A model generated the notes under the pieces. The model was not told the origin of the DNA, ran no database searches, and was given only the letters and a program-made list of their open reading frames with translations. A DNA stretch of 64,000 nucleotides. It comes from an uncultured Arenicella sp. (GTDB lineage Bacteria > Pseudomonadota > Gammaproteobacteria > Arenicellales > Arenicellaceae). A program made the translations under genes and the position numbers. The stretch spans positions 1 to 64,000 of the forward strand of contig CANMNN010000001.1 in NCBI GenBank assembly GCA_947499305.1, in the 5' to 3' direction. This document shows positions 53,788 through 61,738 of the stretch, piece after piece; the first letter of the stretch is position 1; each line of letters starts with the position of its first letter.

Positions 53788-54867
53788 ATGAGTATCCAGA
53801 TTTCAGTTGAAGAGCGAATTGCTGCGCGGGCGGTTGATGCATTACATGCTAAAAGCGGCTTGCGCCTTGAGATGACCGACAAAAATACAGTTCTAGGCAC
53901 GGGACTTTGGCCAGATATGTGCTTTGTCATAAGCGGTAGCGAGCTTGAGCTTGTATGCGAAGTTAAAAACGGGCTTAGCCGAAACATGCTGGAGTCTGTT
54001 GTAAAACTACTCAAATCGGCAGCAGAAGGGCGACCGCCGATGATTATGACTAACTATATTGACGCCAAACTAGGTAAGGCCCTACGCGACCTTGGAGTTA
54101 ATTATGTCGATGCGAGCGGCAATGCATATATCAATTTATCGCCATATTTCGTCTTTATCGAAGGTCAATTGATCGCCGATGGATTGACTCAGATAACCCC
54201 CCCCAAGCCTTTCAGTGCGACTGATTTACAGGTGATCTACGCCCTGCTTACTAAGCCTAAGCTACTTAATGAAAACTATCGAACCGTGGCCCAGTGCGCC
54301 AATGTTGCGATGGGGGTTTGTGGTTCAGTATTACGCGAACTTAAAGACCAAGGTTTCTTTGTAGAAACGATTGTAAGTAATGCCTCTGGTGCGAGTAGTG
54401 TAAAACAGCGCGAATGGCGTGCTAGGCATCAATTGATCGGTCGTTGGGTAGAGCAATATTCCACTTTGTCGAAACGAACTTATTTGGGGGAATATTCGTC
54501 ACCTGATTTAGCATGGTTAGAGTCATCAGAGTTCGTCGACTTCGACGCTCAGATTGGCGGCCAAGCCGCTGTGTCGCGCTACGTAAATGAATTACCACTG
54601 TGCGTCGATGGTGTCTCGGTTTACATCAATGACCAACAGCAATGGCAATTTATTCGGCAAATGGGCTTGAGTAAAGAGGCTTCGGAAACGAGGCAGAACA
54701 ATAGCGTGAGAGTATATTCGAAATTTTGGGGCGATGACCATGACACCAAGAGTGTCGAACAGCCTAAGCTGGTACATCCTTTGATGGCGTATGCCGAGCT
54801 TATTGAGCAAGGCAATGAAGCTGGCCGCCTTGCGGCTAATCAAATTGCCTCGCGCTATTTTATATAA
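53788..54867 (+). CDS. AbiEi-type antitoxin-like protein without a toxin
   Basis: 359 residues. N-terminal part (about 1-130) looks like a nuclease-type fold: ELELVCEVKNGLSRNMLE, then TNYIDAKLGKALRDLGVNYVDASGNAYINLSPYFVFIEG, a segment typical of proteins annotated as AbiEi family antitoxins of type IV. A winged helix follows (SATDLQVIYALL, TVAQCANVAMGVCGSVLRELKDQGFF), then a C-terminal domain with FDAQIGGQAAVSRYVNEL. No AbiEii nucleotidyltransferase is adjacent: upstream is YceI on the other strand, downstream YchJ. It may be an orphan regulator. Confidence 0.7.
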   Translation: MSIQISVEERIAARAVDALHAKSGLRLEMTDKNTVLGTGLWPDMCFVISGSELELVCEVKNGLSRNMLESVVKLLKSAAEGRPPMIMTNYIDAKLGKALRDLGVNYVDASGNAYINLSPYFVFIEGQLIADGLTQITPPKPFSATDLQVIYALLTKPKLLNENYRTVAQCANVAMGVCGSVLRELKDQGFFVETIVSNASGASSVKQREWRARHQLIGRWVEQYSTLSKRTYLGEYSSPDLAWLESSEFVDFDAQIGGQAAVSRYVNELPLCVDGVSVYINDQQQWQFIRQMGLSKEASETRQNNSVRVYSKFWGDDHDTKSVEQPKLVHPLMAYAELIEQGNEAGRLAANQIASRYFI

Positions 54868-54881
54868 AGTTCGAAGTCGCT

Positions 54882-55265
54882 ATGAATCTATGTATTTGTC
54901 AGAGCAATAAGGCGTTTAGTCGGTGTTGTCAGCCATTGCTTGAAGGCAAAAAACACGCGCCAACCCCAGTTAAACTCATGCGCTCTCGTTATAGCGCTTT
55001 TGCGCTTGGTGGCTTTGGTCACTATTTAAAAGACACATGGCTATCGAGCACTGCTCAGGTACTTGATCCCGCTGAGTTATCACAACGCGCTATCAATTGG
55101 CAAGGTTTGGCAATCGAATCAAACTCGCAAAAGGGAGACTATGGAGTAGTCGAGTTCAGAGCTTATTTTCTGGACGAAGGTGGCTTAAAGCAAGCGCATC
55201 ATGAGGTGTCACGATTTCAGCGTATCGACGGTAAATGGTTCTATGTGGATGGTAAGGTGAGCTAG
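54882..55265 (+). CDS. ychJ: YchJ family protein (SEC-C type)
   Basis: 127 residues. The N-terminal CICQSNKAFSRCCQPLLEGKKHAPTP is the SEC-C-like zinc motif of YchJ, followed by LMRSRYSAFALGGFGHYLKDTW and a C-terminal NTF2-like half (VVEFRAYFLDEGG, HEVSRFQRIDGKWFYVDG). Known structure is an NTF2-like fold with a zinc site; the cellular role is not clear. It is 14 bases after the AbiEi-like gene. Confidence 0.9.
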   Translation: MNLCICQSNKAFSRCCQPLLEGKKHAPTPVKLMRSRYSAFALGGFGHYLKDTWLSSTAQVLDPAELSQRAINWQGLAIESNSQKGDYGVVEFRAYFLDEGGLKQAHHEVSRFQRIDGKWFYVDGKVS

Positions 55266-55361
55266 CTAAGCACTGAATCCAGTTTGTCGACAAACGCCAC
55301 TTACGCGAAAGGTGTTATTATGTCATTAAGATAAGCTAAATTAACTCACCACTAAGTCCTT

Positions 55362-56288
55362 ATGAGCCGCATCCCAATCCTCGATATTCGCCGTTTTGAT
55401 TCAGATCGAGAACAGTTTTTAACTGAGTTTAGAAGTGCTTATCAGGAGTGGGGCTTTGCCGGAATCACAGGTCATGAGCTGGATCCCCAATTAATACAGG
55501 CGGCGTGGTCTGCCTCTGCCGCTTTTTTTGCATTGCCTACACAAACTAAGGTTATGTATGAGGGCGCTGAGAGAGATCGCTCACGTGGATATATTCCATT
55601 TGGGGTTGAAAAAGCCAAGAATTCGAAACACTCTGACCTTAAGGAGTTTTATCACATTGGTCATCAGATAGAAGGAGTAGAACATTTGTCGCCCAATATT
55701 TGGCCGGCTGAACTCCCCGAATTTAGAGAAACCTTTGAGACCTTATATGCCAAACTCGAAGGCCTAGCGCTTAGGGTATTATCGATTTTTTCTGCGTCTT
55801 TGGATTTGGCTGAAGATTATTTCGACTCGCGCGTATATGCTGGCGAAACCTTGTTACGAGTCTTGCACTATCCACCAATTCTAAATGCCGACGTGCCGAA
55901 TCTTCGTGCAGCGGCGCATGAAGATATCAACCTTATCACTTTGCTCGCTGGCTCTGAGCAAGATGGCCTGGAAGTACTAAGCCGCCAAGGAGATTGGGTG
56001 CCAATTAATATGATTGAAGGTACTATAATCTGTAATGTTGGCGATATGTTGCAGCGCCTGACTAATGCAAAGTTTCCGTCTACCACACATAGAGTAGTCA
56101 ACCCCAAAGGTGACGCTGCAAGAAGCAGCCGCTATTCTATTCCATTTTTTGTTCATCCGAGTCCAGAGGTGTCGCTCAACTGTTTAGAACAATGTGTTGA
56201 TCAACATCATCCTAAGAAATTTGAGGACATTAATGCTGGCGACTATTTAGAGCAGCGTTTGCGCGCGATAGGTCTGTTAAAAACATAG
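55362..56288 (+). CDS. 2OG-Fe(II) oxygenase, isopenicillin N synthase family
   Basis: 308 residues. Iron ligands are in AAHEDINLITLL (HxD) and the His of TTHRVVNP, with 2-oxoglutarate Arg in SSRYSIPFF. N-terminal PILDIRRFDSDREQF and GFAGITGHELDPQL follow the family. Bacterial members oxidise varied small molecules, including nucleobases in relatives. It is followed on the same strand by ribokinase and nucleoside hydrolase genes, so a nucleobase or nucleoside substrate is a possibility. Confidence 0.85.
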   Translation: MSRIPILDIRRFDSDREQFLTEFRSAYQEWGFAGITGHELDPQLIQAAWSASAAFFALPTQTKVMYEGAERDRSRGYIPFGVEKAKNSKHSDLKEFYHIGHQIEGVEHLSPNIWPAELPEFRETFETLYAKLEGLALRVLSIFSASLDLAEDYFDSRVYAGETLLRVLHYPPILNADVPNLRAAAHEDINLITLLAGSEQDGLEVLSRQGDWVPINMIEGTIICNVGDMLQRLTNAKFPSTTHRVVNPKGDAARSSRYSIPFFVHPSPEVSLNCLEQCVDQHHPKKFEDINAGDYLEQRLRAIGLLKT

Positions 56289-56320
56289 AATGTTTGAGTA
56301 ACTAATTTCAAGGTAAGACT

Positions 56321-57202
56321 ATGAAACCACGGATTTTGAATTTCGGATCGATCAATATTGATCATGTTTACCGAGTTGATCATTTTGTTCAAGCGGGTGA
56401 GACCTTGGCTAGTGACAGCTTATCTACTGTGCTCGGAGGTAAGGGCGCCAACCAGTCGGTTGCCATCGCTCGCGCGGGCGGAGACGTTAGACATATTGGC
56501 CGACTCTGTGAGACGGATCAATGGGTATCGACTTACCTCGAAGCAAGTGGTGTAGACATTTCGCTTGTCGAAACTGTCGCCGAGCCCAGTGGTCACGCGA
56601 TTATTCAAGTTGACAGACATGGTGAAAATTCGATCTTGTTACATGGCGGAGCAAACATAGGCTTTGAGAGTGCGACATTAGAAAAGGCGATAGCACAGTA
56701 TGATTCGGGTGACTATTTGTTATTGCAAAATGAAACTAATGCGATAGCTCTAGCCTTTGAGTTAGCAATTTCAAAGGGCTTAAAAGTGGTACTAAACCCA
56801 GCACCCATGAGTGACGAAATACTCTCTCTTCCATTGGAGAAGCTAGATACTCTGATAGTGAATTTAGGCGAAGCTCAGGCTTTAGCTTCTAAAGACAAGC
56901 TTGACGATGTAGTCGAGTCCCTGACAGCAAAAATGCCGAACACACGCATCCTAATTACATTGGGTGACCAGGGCGTAGTATTCGTCAATAATGGCGATGT
57001 CACTAAAATAGATGCTACAACGGCGAAGGTAGTTGACACCACCGCCGCGGGAGATACCTTTGTCGGCTACTTTATGGCCAGCATTGTTGATGGATTAAAA
57101 GACCTTGAAGCCCTAGATCGAGCGTGTCGAGCAGCTGCGCTTGCTGTTGAGAGCCTAGGTGCCATGCCGTCAATCCCTACTTCAGATCAACTCGAAGGCT
57201 AA
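56321..57202 (+). CDS. rbsK: Ribokinase
   Basis: 293 residues of the PfkB family. The sugar site GGKGANQSVAIARAGGDV and the ATP/anion-hole DTTAAGDTFVGYFMASI with catalytic Asp are intact; NFGSINIDHVYRVDHFVQAGET at the start is ribokinase-like. It makes ribose-5-phosphate from ribose. It lies 32 bases after the oxygenase and 7 before the nucleoside hydrolase, which supplies ribose. Confidence 0.9.
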   Translation: MKPRILNFGSINIDHVYRVDHFVQAGETLASDSLSTVLGGKGANQSVAIARAGGDVRHIGRLCETDQWVSTYLEASGVDISLVETVAEPSGHAIIQVDRHGENSILLHGGANIGFESATLEKAIAQYDSGDYLLLQNETNAIALAFELAISKGLKVVLNPAPMSDEILSLPLEKLDTLIVNLGEAQALASKDKLDDVVESLTAKMPNTRILITLGDQGVVFVNNGDVTKIDATTAKVVDTTAAGDTFVGYFMASIVDGLKDLEALDRACRAAALAVESLGAMPSIPTSDQLEG

Positions 57203-57209
57203 GCTTTTT

Positions 57210-58196
57210 ATGCATAAAATTATTATTGATACCGACCCCGGTATTGATGATGCTCAAGCAATCGCTTTTGCTATAGCACATCCTGAGATCGAATTGCTTG
57301 GACTTAGTACAGTGTTTGGCAATGCCGATATAGACACCACAAGCCAAAATGCATTAACGCTGCTAGAAATATTCGCTAGGCCTGATATTCCTGTAGTAAG
57401 AGGTGCTAGTAAACCGCTTGTTCAGCAACGTTTACCAGCCCCCGATTTTGTACATGGTGTTGACGGTTTGGGTAACTTGAACCTTGCTAAACCGGCCATA
57501 GAATTAGCGGATGAAAACGCCGCTGACTTTATCGTGCGTATGGCTAATGAGCAACCGGGAGAAATTACCGTTGTCGCCGTTGGGCCACTAACGAATATTG
57601 CATTAGCAGTCGGCCAAGACCCGAACTTGCCAAGCAAGCTTAAGCAGTTGATTGTGATGGGTGGTACTGTTCAACAAGCGGGTAATGTTTCTCCACTGGC
57701 CGAAGCTAATTTTCTGTGTGACCCGCACGCGGCTGACATCGTGTGCGCTCATGATTGGCCTCTAAAAATTATTGGTCTGGATGTTACCCTTAAGGTGATG
57801 TTGCGCGACGATCATTTGGCGTCTCTGCGAGACAGTGCTGGTCAAACCGGCAAGTTTATTTGGGACAGTAGCCGCTTTTATGTTGATTTTTATACGGCTG
57901 ATCAAAACCAAGCAGGTGTTGAAAACCCTGTGAGACAATGCGCCATGCATGACGCGAGCGCGGTTGTGTGTGTGGTTGAAGAGGGGGCTTTTGAGTTTAT
58001 TTCAGGCGGCGCGCGCGTGGTGTCCGATGGTATCGCGATTGGCCAACTAGCGTTAAATCGAAAAGCGAATAGCGGCATTGAATATGCCGTGCCACATTGG
58101 CAAAATCGTCCTTTAGTCCATGCGGCTATGCAGGTTGATACTGAGCGCGTGCGAAACACGTTTCTTAAAACCCTGATGCAACATGCTTTGAGCTGA
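57210..58196 (+). CDS. Nucleoside hydrolase (IUNH family)
   Basis: 328 residues from the ATG at 57210; the frame also runs 17 codons upstream inside the ribokinase gene. The metal-binding DTDPGIDDAQAI, the family AVGPLTNIALAV and IVMGGTV segments, and NFLCDPHAADIV are present; a late His-Asp in MHDASAVV fits the active site. It splits nucleosides into base and ribose, feeding the ribokinase directly upstream. Confidence 0.92.
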   Translation: MHKIIIDTDPGIDDAQAIAFAIAHPEIELLGLSTVFGNADIDTTSQNALTLLEIFARPDIPVVRGASKPLVQQRLPAPDFVHGVDGLGNLNLAKPAIELADENAADFIVRMANEQPGEITVVAVGPLTNIALAVGQDPNLPSKLKQLIVMGGTVQQAGNVSPLAEANFLCDPHAADIVCAHDWPLKIIGLDVTLKVMLRDDHLASLRDSAGQTGKFIWDSSRFYVDFYTADQNQAGVENPVRQCAMHDASAVVCVVEEGAFEFISGGARVVSDGIAIGQLALNRKANSGIEYAVPHWQNRPLVHAAMQVDTERVRNTFLKTLMQHALS

Positions 58197-58217
58197 GCTC
58201 GCTTTAGAATTGTTAAT

Positions 58218-58793
58218 ATGGCCAAACTTTATTTTTATTATTCAACCATGAACGCCGGTAAGTCGACCACATTATTGCAGTCGAGCTTTAATTACCGAGA
58301 GCGAGGCATGCATACTCTGCTGTTAACGGCCGCATTTGATGATCGCTTTGGCAAGGGCAAAGTGAGCTCACGTATTGGCTTGTCTCAAGAGGCGGATTTA
58401 TTTACTGCTGATGATGACCTGCTAAGACATGTTCAAAACAGTCATGCTGAAAAAGCGATTAATTGCGTTTTAGTCGATGAATCACAGTTTTTAAGTGAAG
58501 CCCAAGTTTGGCAACTCAGCGATGTATGTGACAAGCTTGGGATACCGGTACTTTGTTACGGTATTCGTACTGATTTTCAGGGACAGTTATTTCCGGGCAG
58601 CAAGGCTTTACTCGCGTGGGCTGATGAACTCCAGGAGCTGAAAACTATTTGTCATTGTGGCTCAAAAGCCAATATGGTTGTGCGTGTTGACGAACAGGGC
58701 AATGCGCTTAAAGAAGGTTCACAAGTCGAGATTGGCGGCAATGAGCGTTATGTCTCTCTATGTCGTCGACATTTTAAAGAAACCTACCTCTAA
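58218..58793 (+). CDS. tdk: Thymidine kinase
   Basis: 191 residues. P-loop MNAGKST (residues 11-17), the catalytic-region [11 protein letters not shown], the lasso segment and zinc cysteines in [12 protein letters not shown] and SLCRRHF are as in the bacterial/human-cytosolic type II enzymes. It phosphorylates thymidine. Same strand as the nucleoside hydrolase (21-base gap), supporting a nucleoside-salvage unit. Confidence 0.94.
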   Translation: MAKLYFYYSTMNAGKSTTLLQSSFNYRERGMHTLLLTAAFDDRFGKGKVSSRIGLSQEADLFTADDDLLRHVQNSHAEKAINCVLVDESQFLSEAQVWQLSDVCDKLGIPVLCYGIRTDFQGQLFPGSKALLAWADELQELKTICHCGSKANMVVRVDEQGNALKEGSQVEIGGNERYVSLCRRHFKETYL

Positions 58794-58839
58794 CAACGCG
58801 AAAATTCTGCTTTATCATCAGCCAACTCGGTTAGACACT

Positions 58840-59454
58840 ATGTTTATTGATTTCGAAAATCTCACAGCGGGACAATGTTACGGGACAATGGTTCAGACTA
58901 TTGTGCCACGGCCGATTGCCTGGGTTCTGACGGCAAATGGTGACGGCAGCCATAATCTCGCCCCCTACTCATTTTTCACTGGTATTTGCAGTGACCCTCC
59001 ATTGTTGATGATCTCGGCTGGCAAGAAGGATGCTGAGGAAGAGAAAGATACTCGTCTTAATATTCGCGAGCGCAAGGATTTTGTGGTGCATATCCCAAGC
59101 ACTCGACATTTAGCACAGGTTAATAGTAGTGCAGCAACACTTGCACATGGCGATTCAGAAGTTGATCTTGCTGAATTAGAACTCATTTCAATAGAGGGTT
59201 TTGCACTACCGCGACTTGCTGATTGTGACATCGCGATTGCGTGCACCTTGTATCGTTTCGACGAAATTGGCGCCACACCCCAAGCAGTAATTTATGGAGA
59301 GATCCGCAGTGTTACTATTGATGACGGTATCGTTGTTCCACAGGACAATGGGCGTCTGCAATTAGACGCTAAAAAACTCGACCCCTTATCCCGCCTAGGG
59401 GGTAGCTTTTACGGCGGCTTAGGCGAGATACTAGCGGCAAACCGACCTAAGTAA
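58840..59454 (+). CDS. Flavin reductase family protein
   Basis: 204 residues from the ATG at 58840. The FMN-binding fold is shown by IVPRPIAWVLTANGDGSHNLAPYSFFTGICSDPPLLM, then DTRLNIRERKDFVVHIPS and the C-terminal DPLSRLGGSFYG. Members use NAD(P)H to reduce FMN or act as flavoprotein hydroxylase partners. It is 46 bases after tdk and six before the YigZ-like gene. Substrate unknown; the frame extends upstream over tdk but that is out of register with its product. Confidence 0.9.
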   Translation: MFIDFENLTAGQCYGTMVQTIVPRPIAWVLTANGDGSHNLAPYSFFTGICSDPPLLMISAGKKDAEEEKDTRLNIRERKDFVVHIPSTRHLAQVNSSAATLAHGDSEVDLAELELISIEGFALPRLADCDIAIACTLYRFDEIGATPQAVIYGEIRSVTIDDGIVVPQDNGRLQLDAKKLDPLSRLGGSFYGGLGEILAANRPK

Positions 59455-59459
59455 ATCGC

Positions 59460-59825
59460 GTGTTGCAGATCGATAATGTGCTCACTGATCGGGGGTCGAA
59501 GTATTCGGTTAGTGGTGGAGTCGTAAAGCAAGCTAGCGACGTGAAAGCCTTTTTGCAAAAGCTTTGTTCTAAGAAAAAGTATGCCAAGGCCACGCACAAT
59601 ACTTGGGCGGTTATTTACGCAGATGGAACACAAGTCAAAAATGACGATGGCGAGAGCGGCGCAGGCATGATTATTCTAAGAATGCTCGAACGTGAACAAT
59701 TGTTTGATCATTTGATTGTGGTCACTCGCTGGTACGGTGGGGTGCATTTAGGCGGCGACCGTTTTCGTCATGTACAAAGCTGTGTTAACACCTACACGAG
59801 CGCCAGAAATAAGGAGCATCTTTAA
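59460..59825 (+). CDS. YigZ/IMPACT-like protein (UPF0029), short
   Basis: 121 residues starting with GTG. The N-terminal IMPACT domain is present: SKYSVSGGVVKQASDVKAFL, ATHNTWAVIYADG, NDDGESGAGMIILRMLE, and IVVTRWYGGVHLGGDRFRH. The C-terminal domain of YigZ (DUF1949) is absent, so it is a one-domain form. It follows the flavin reductase by 5 bases. Function is not well known in bacteria; eukaryotic IMPACT regulates GCN2. Confidence 0.85.
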   Translation: MLQIDNVLTDRGSKYSVSGGVVKQASDVKAFLQKLCSKKKYAKATHNTWAVIYADGTQVKNDDGESGAGMIILRMLEREQLFDHLIVVTRWYGGVHLGGDRFRHVQSCVNTYTSARNKEHL

Positions 59826-59861
59826 TGGGTAAGTAATGCTACTTAGCATCGGTCTCTAGTA

Positions 59862-59894
59862 AATATGAAAGCAATATGAAAGCAATATGCAAAA
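59862..59894 (+). repeat. Short 11-bp tandem repeat
   Basis: AATATGAAAGC occurs at 59862-59872 and 59873-59883, followed by a partial third copy AATATGCAAAA. One helical turn spacing in the gap between the YigZ-like and the next gene. Confidence 0.5.
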
Positions 59895-59982
59895 ACTATG
59901 CAACGCAATAAAGTACGCCCACTATTGATGAGACTCAAAAACGCCCAACATTGTCTTTTCTTTTATCTGCTAAGCTAGGCTG

Positions 59983-60753
59983 ATGTCTCGCTCTGGCCTG
60001 CCTACTTTATTGTTTCGTTTAAGTCGAATTTATACTCGACGCATTCGTAGAAAGTTTCGCTACGACTTTCGGCGCGACCACCTCAAGTCTGCCTTATTAT
60101 TAGCCGCGCTCGCTCACCTAATATTGGCTCTAGCTTTACCTGACTTGCCGACCTTACGCTTAAGTGGCTTTGAACGACCACCTAGCTTAACGGTTTTTCT
60201 GAAGCAACTAGAGCAAGAAGAGCGATTTGAACAGAGGCTTAATCAGCAATTGCCATTACCAGCAAAGATCGACACGCTGGCTGACCCATCTTTAGGTTCA
60301 ACGAGTATTGAGCGTGGTGAAGACAGTTTGGTAAGCGAGGCCATCGAACCCTCAAGAAAAGCAGAGGATAACGCTAAAAGTCAGTCTTCGAACGGAGCTG
60401 ATGGAGAGGGCGACACTAGCCCCACCATACGTTTTGATTACGCAACAGTTCGCTTGTTCGCCCAACAAGAGGCCGCGCGGTATGCTGACTTGTTTCCGAA
60501 AAAAATTGATCGATTTGCCCGCACGTTTAATCGCTCTAGAAATATTCGTCGGCGTACACGGTCAGATAGCTTTCGCGATAGCTTGGGCGATCTCTACGCG
60601 CGTTCAAATTCATCGGATGGTGATATTTGTTTCAAGCAAGAGCGACAATACGCCGTTGATGAATTCACAACTAATACGGTGTATTTTTTCCGCTGCGACA
60701 AACAGCCTCAGGGCCTTGATTTAAGCAAGGCAGAAGATAGACAGAGCGGATAA
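59983..60753 (+). CDS. Membrane-anchored protein of unknown function
   Basis: 256 residues. A very basic N-terminus (RIYTRRIRRKFRYDFRRDH) is followed by one membrane helix (ALLLAALAHLILALALPDL), then a charged periplasmic region with a low-complexity linker (about 85-140) and a compact C-terminal domain with two cysteines (DICFKQ, FFRCDKQ). TonB-like layout in outline only; no TonB C-terminal domain is recognised. It converges with the PDZ protein gene. Confidence 0.55.
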   Translation: MSRSGLPTLLFRLSRIYTRRIRRKFRYDFRRDHLKSALLLAALAHLILALALPDLPTLRLSGFERPPSLTVFLKQLEQEERFEQRLNQQLPLPAKIDTLADPSLGSTSIERGEDSLVSEAIEPSRKAEDNAKSQSSNGADGEGDTSPTIRFDYATVRLFAQQEAARYADLFPKKIDRFARTFNRSRNIRRRTRSDSFRDSLGDLYARSNSSDGDICFKQERQYAVDEFTTNTVYFFRCDKQPQGLDLSKAEDRQSG

Positions 60754-60756
60754 GCG

Positions 60757-60780
60757 AAAAGCAACACGCGTGAGCTTTTT
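60757..60780. terminator. Weak bidirectional terminator
   Basis: AAAAGC (60757-60762) and GCTTTTT (60774-60780) form a short stem around an 11-base loop between two convergent genes. Confidence 0.4.
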
Positions 60781-60784
60781 ATCG

Positions 60785-61642
60785 TTATCGCCTGAAACGT
60801 CCACGGCCAGCGCTGCTAATACCAATTGGCCCTCGAGGGATAGTGAGTTGTACTGACGAACCGTCTCGCTCAACCTCGACCAACACGCTTTCACCAACGG
60901 TGCCCTGAACGGTTAGATTATTAATCTCGTTCAAATTGAAAACACGTTGGCCTGCATAAGAGGTGATTTGATCACCAGCTCGTAGGCCCGCATCTTCACC
61001 GGGTGAACCGCCAATAACAGAGCCAATTCTTGCGGCCGTCGGCCAGCCATTTGCTTCAAGGTAACGCTCGTAATTCTCATCGCCGAGCTCTGCTCTAATG
61101 GGGTTTAGATTAGCGTTACTTGAGCTGTTTTGCTCGGAACGCGCGCGACGCAGCTCATATTGTTGCTGCAATTGTCGCAAGGACTCTTGCGATTCTATTT
61201 GTACTATTCGAGCGGCTTCTTCTCGCGCAAAGCCTGCCTCAACAAGTTGGTTTGCACGATAATCTGGTTGCTGGCGTGCAAGTCGTTCAGCACGTCGTTG
61301 TTCACGTATACGTTCGAGTTCAGCTTGACGATTCTCAGCATTGCTATCGATCGCTGTTTGCGCCGTTTGAAGCTCAGCTTCTCGACGCTGTAGCGCAATG
61401 GATGTTTGTGATGCAGATGGTATCGCACCTGAAGCTTGAATCACCAGCTGTCGCTGTATTGCTTCACGAGCTTGTATTTCAATGGATAAATCCTCTCGCA
61501 ATTGTGCAAGCTCACGCGCGAGCTCGCTTGAGTCGCCCAAGGGCGTCTGCGGTAACGTGCCCACATTCAACACTCCAGCGGTTAGTGCGGAGCTGGCGAT
61601 GGCGCTAACAACAATAGCGATGATTGTGACTTTGGTATCCAT
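60785..61642 (-). CDS. Membrane-anchored coiled-coil/PDZ protein
   Basis: 285 residues. One N-terminal membrane helix (IIAIVVSAIASSALTAGVL), then a long Gln/Arg/Glu-rich coiled coil (about 35-180, with repeated REQRRAERLARQQ), and a C-terminal PDZ domain (IGSVIGGSPGEDAGLRAGDQITSYAGQRV, ending in ERDGSSVQLTIPRGPIG). The protein may tether or bind exported C-termini. No protease domain is present, unlike DegP. It converges with the membrane-anchored gene at 59983. Confidence 0.78.
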   Translation of the reverse strand: MDTKVTIIAIVVSAIASSALTAGVLNVGTLPQTPLGDSSELARELAQLREDLSIEIQAREAIQRQLVIQASGAIPSASQTSIALQRREAELQTAQTAIDSNAENRQAELERIREQRRAERLARQQPDYRANQLVEAGFAREEAARIVQIESQESLRQLQQQYELRRARSEQNSSSNANLNPIRAELGDENYERYLEANGWPTAARIGSVIGGSPGEDAGLRAGDQITSYAGQRVFNLNEINNLTVQGTVGESVLVEVERDGSSVQLTIPRGPIGISSAGRGRFRR

Positions 61643-61738
61643 GGTCAGATTTCAAGTGGGTTAAAGGGTAGTTTTAGCTTGCGTTTCCCATGTCTTTAAT
61701 CAGACCTGTTTAATCCATATTTCATCACTTGGAATTTC

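Noticed and set aside
53788..55265. A complete type IV toxin-antitoxin pair
   Set aside because: The gene after the AbiEi-like one encodes YchJ, a zinc/NTF2-like protein, not a nucleotidyltransferase toxin.
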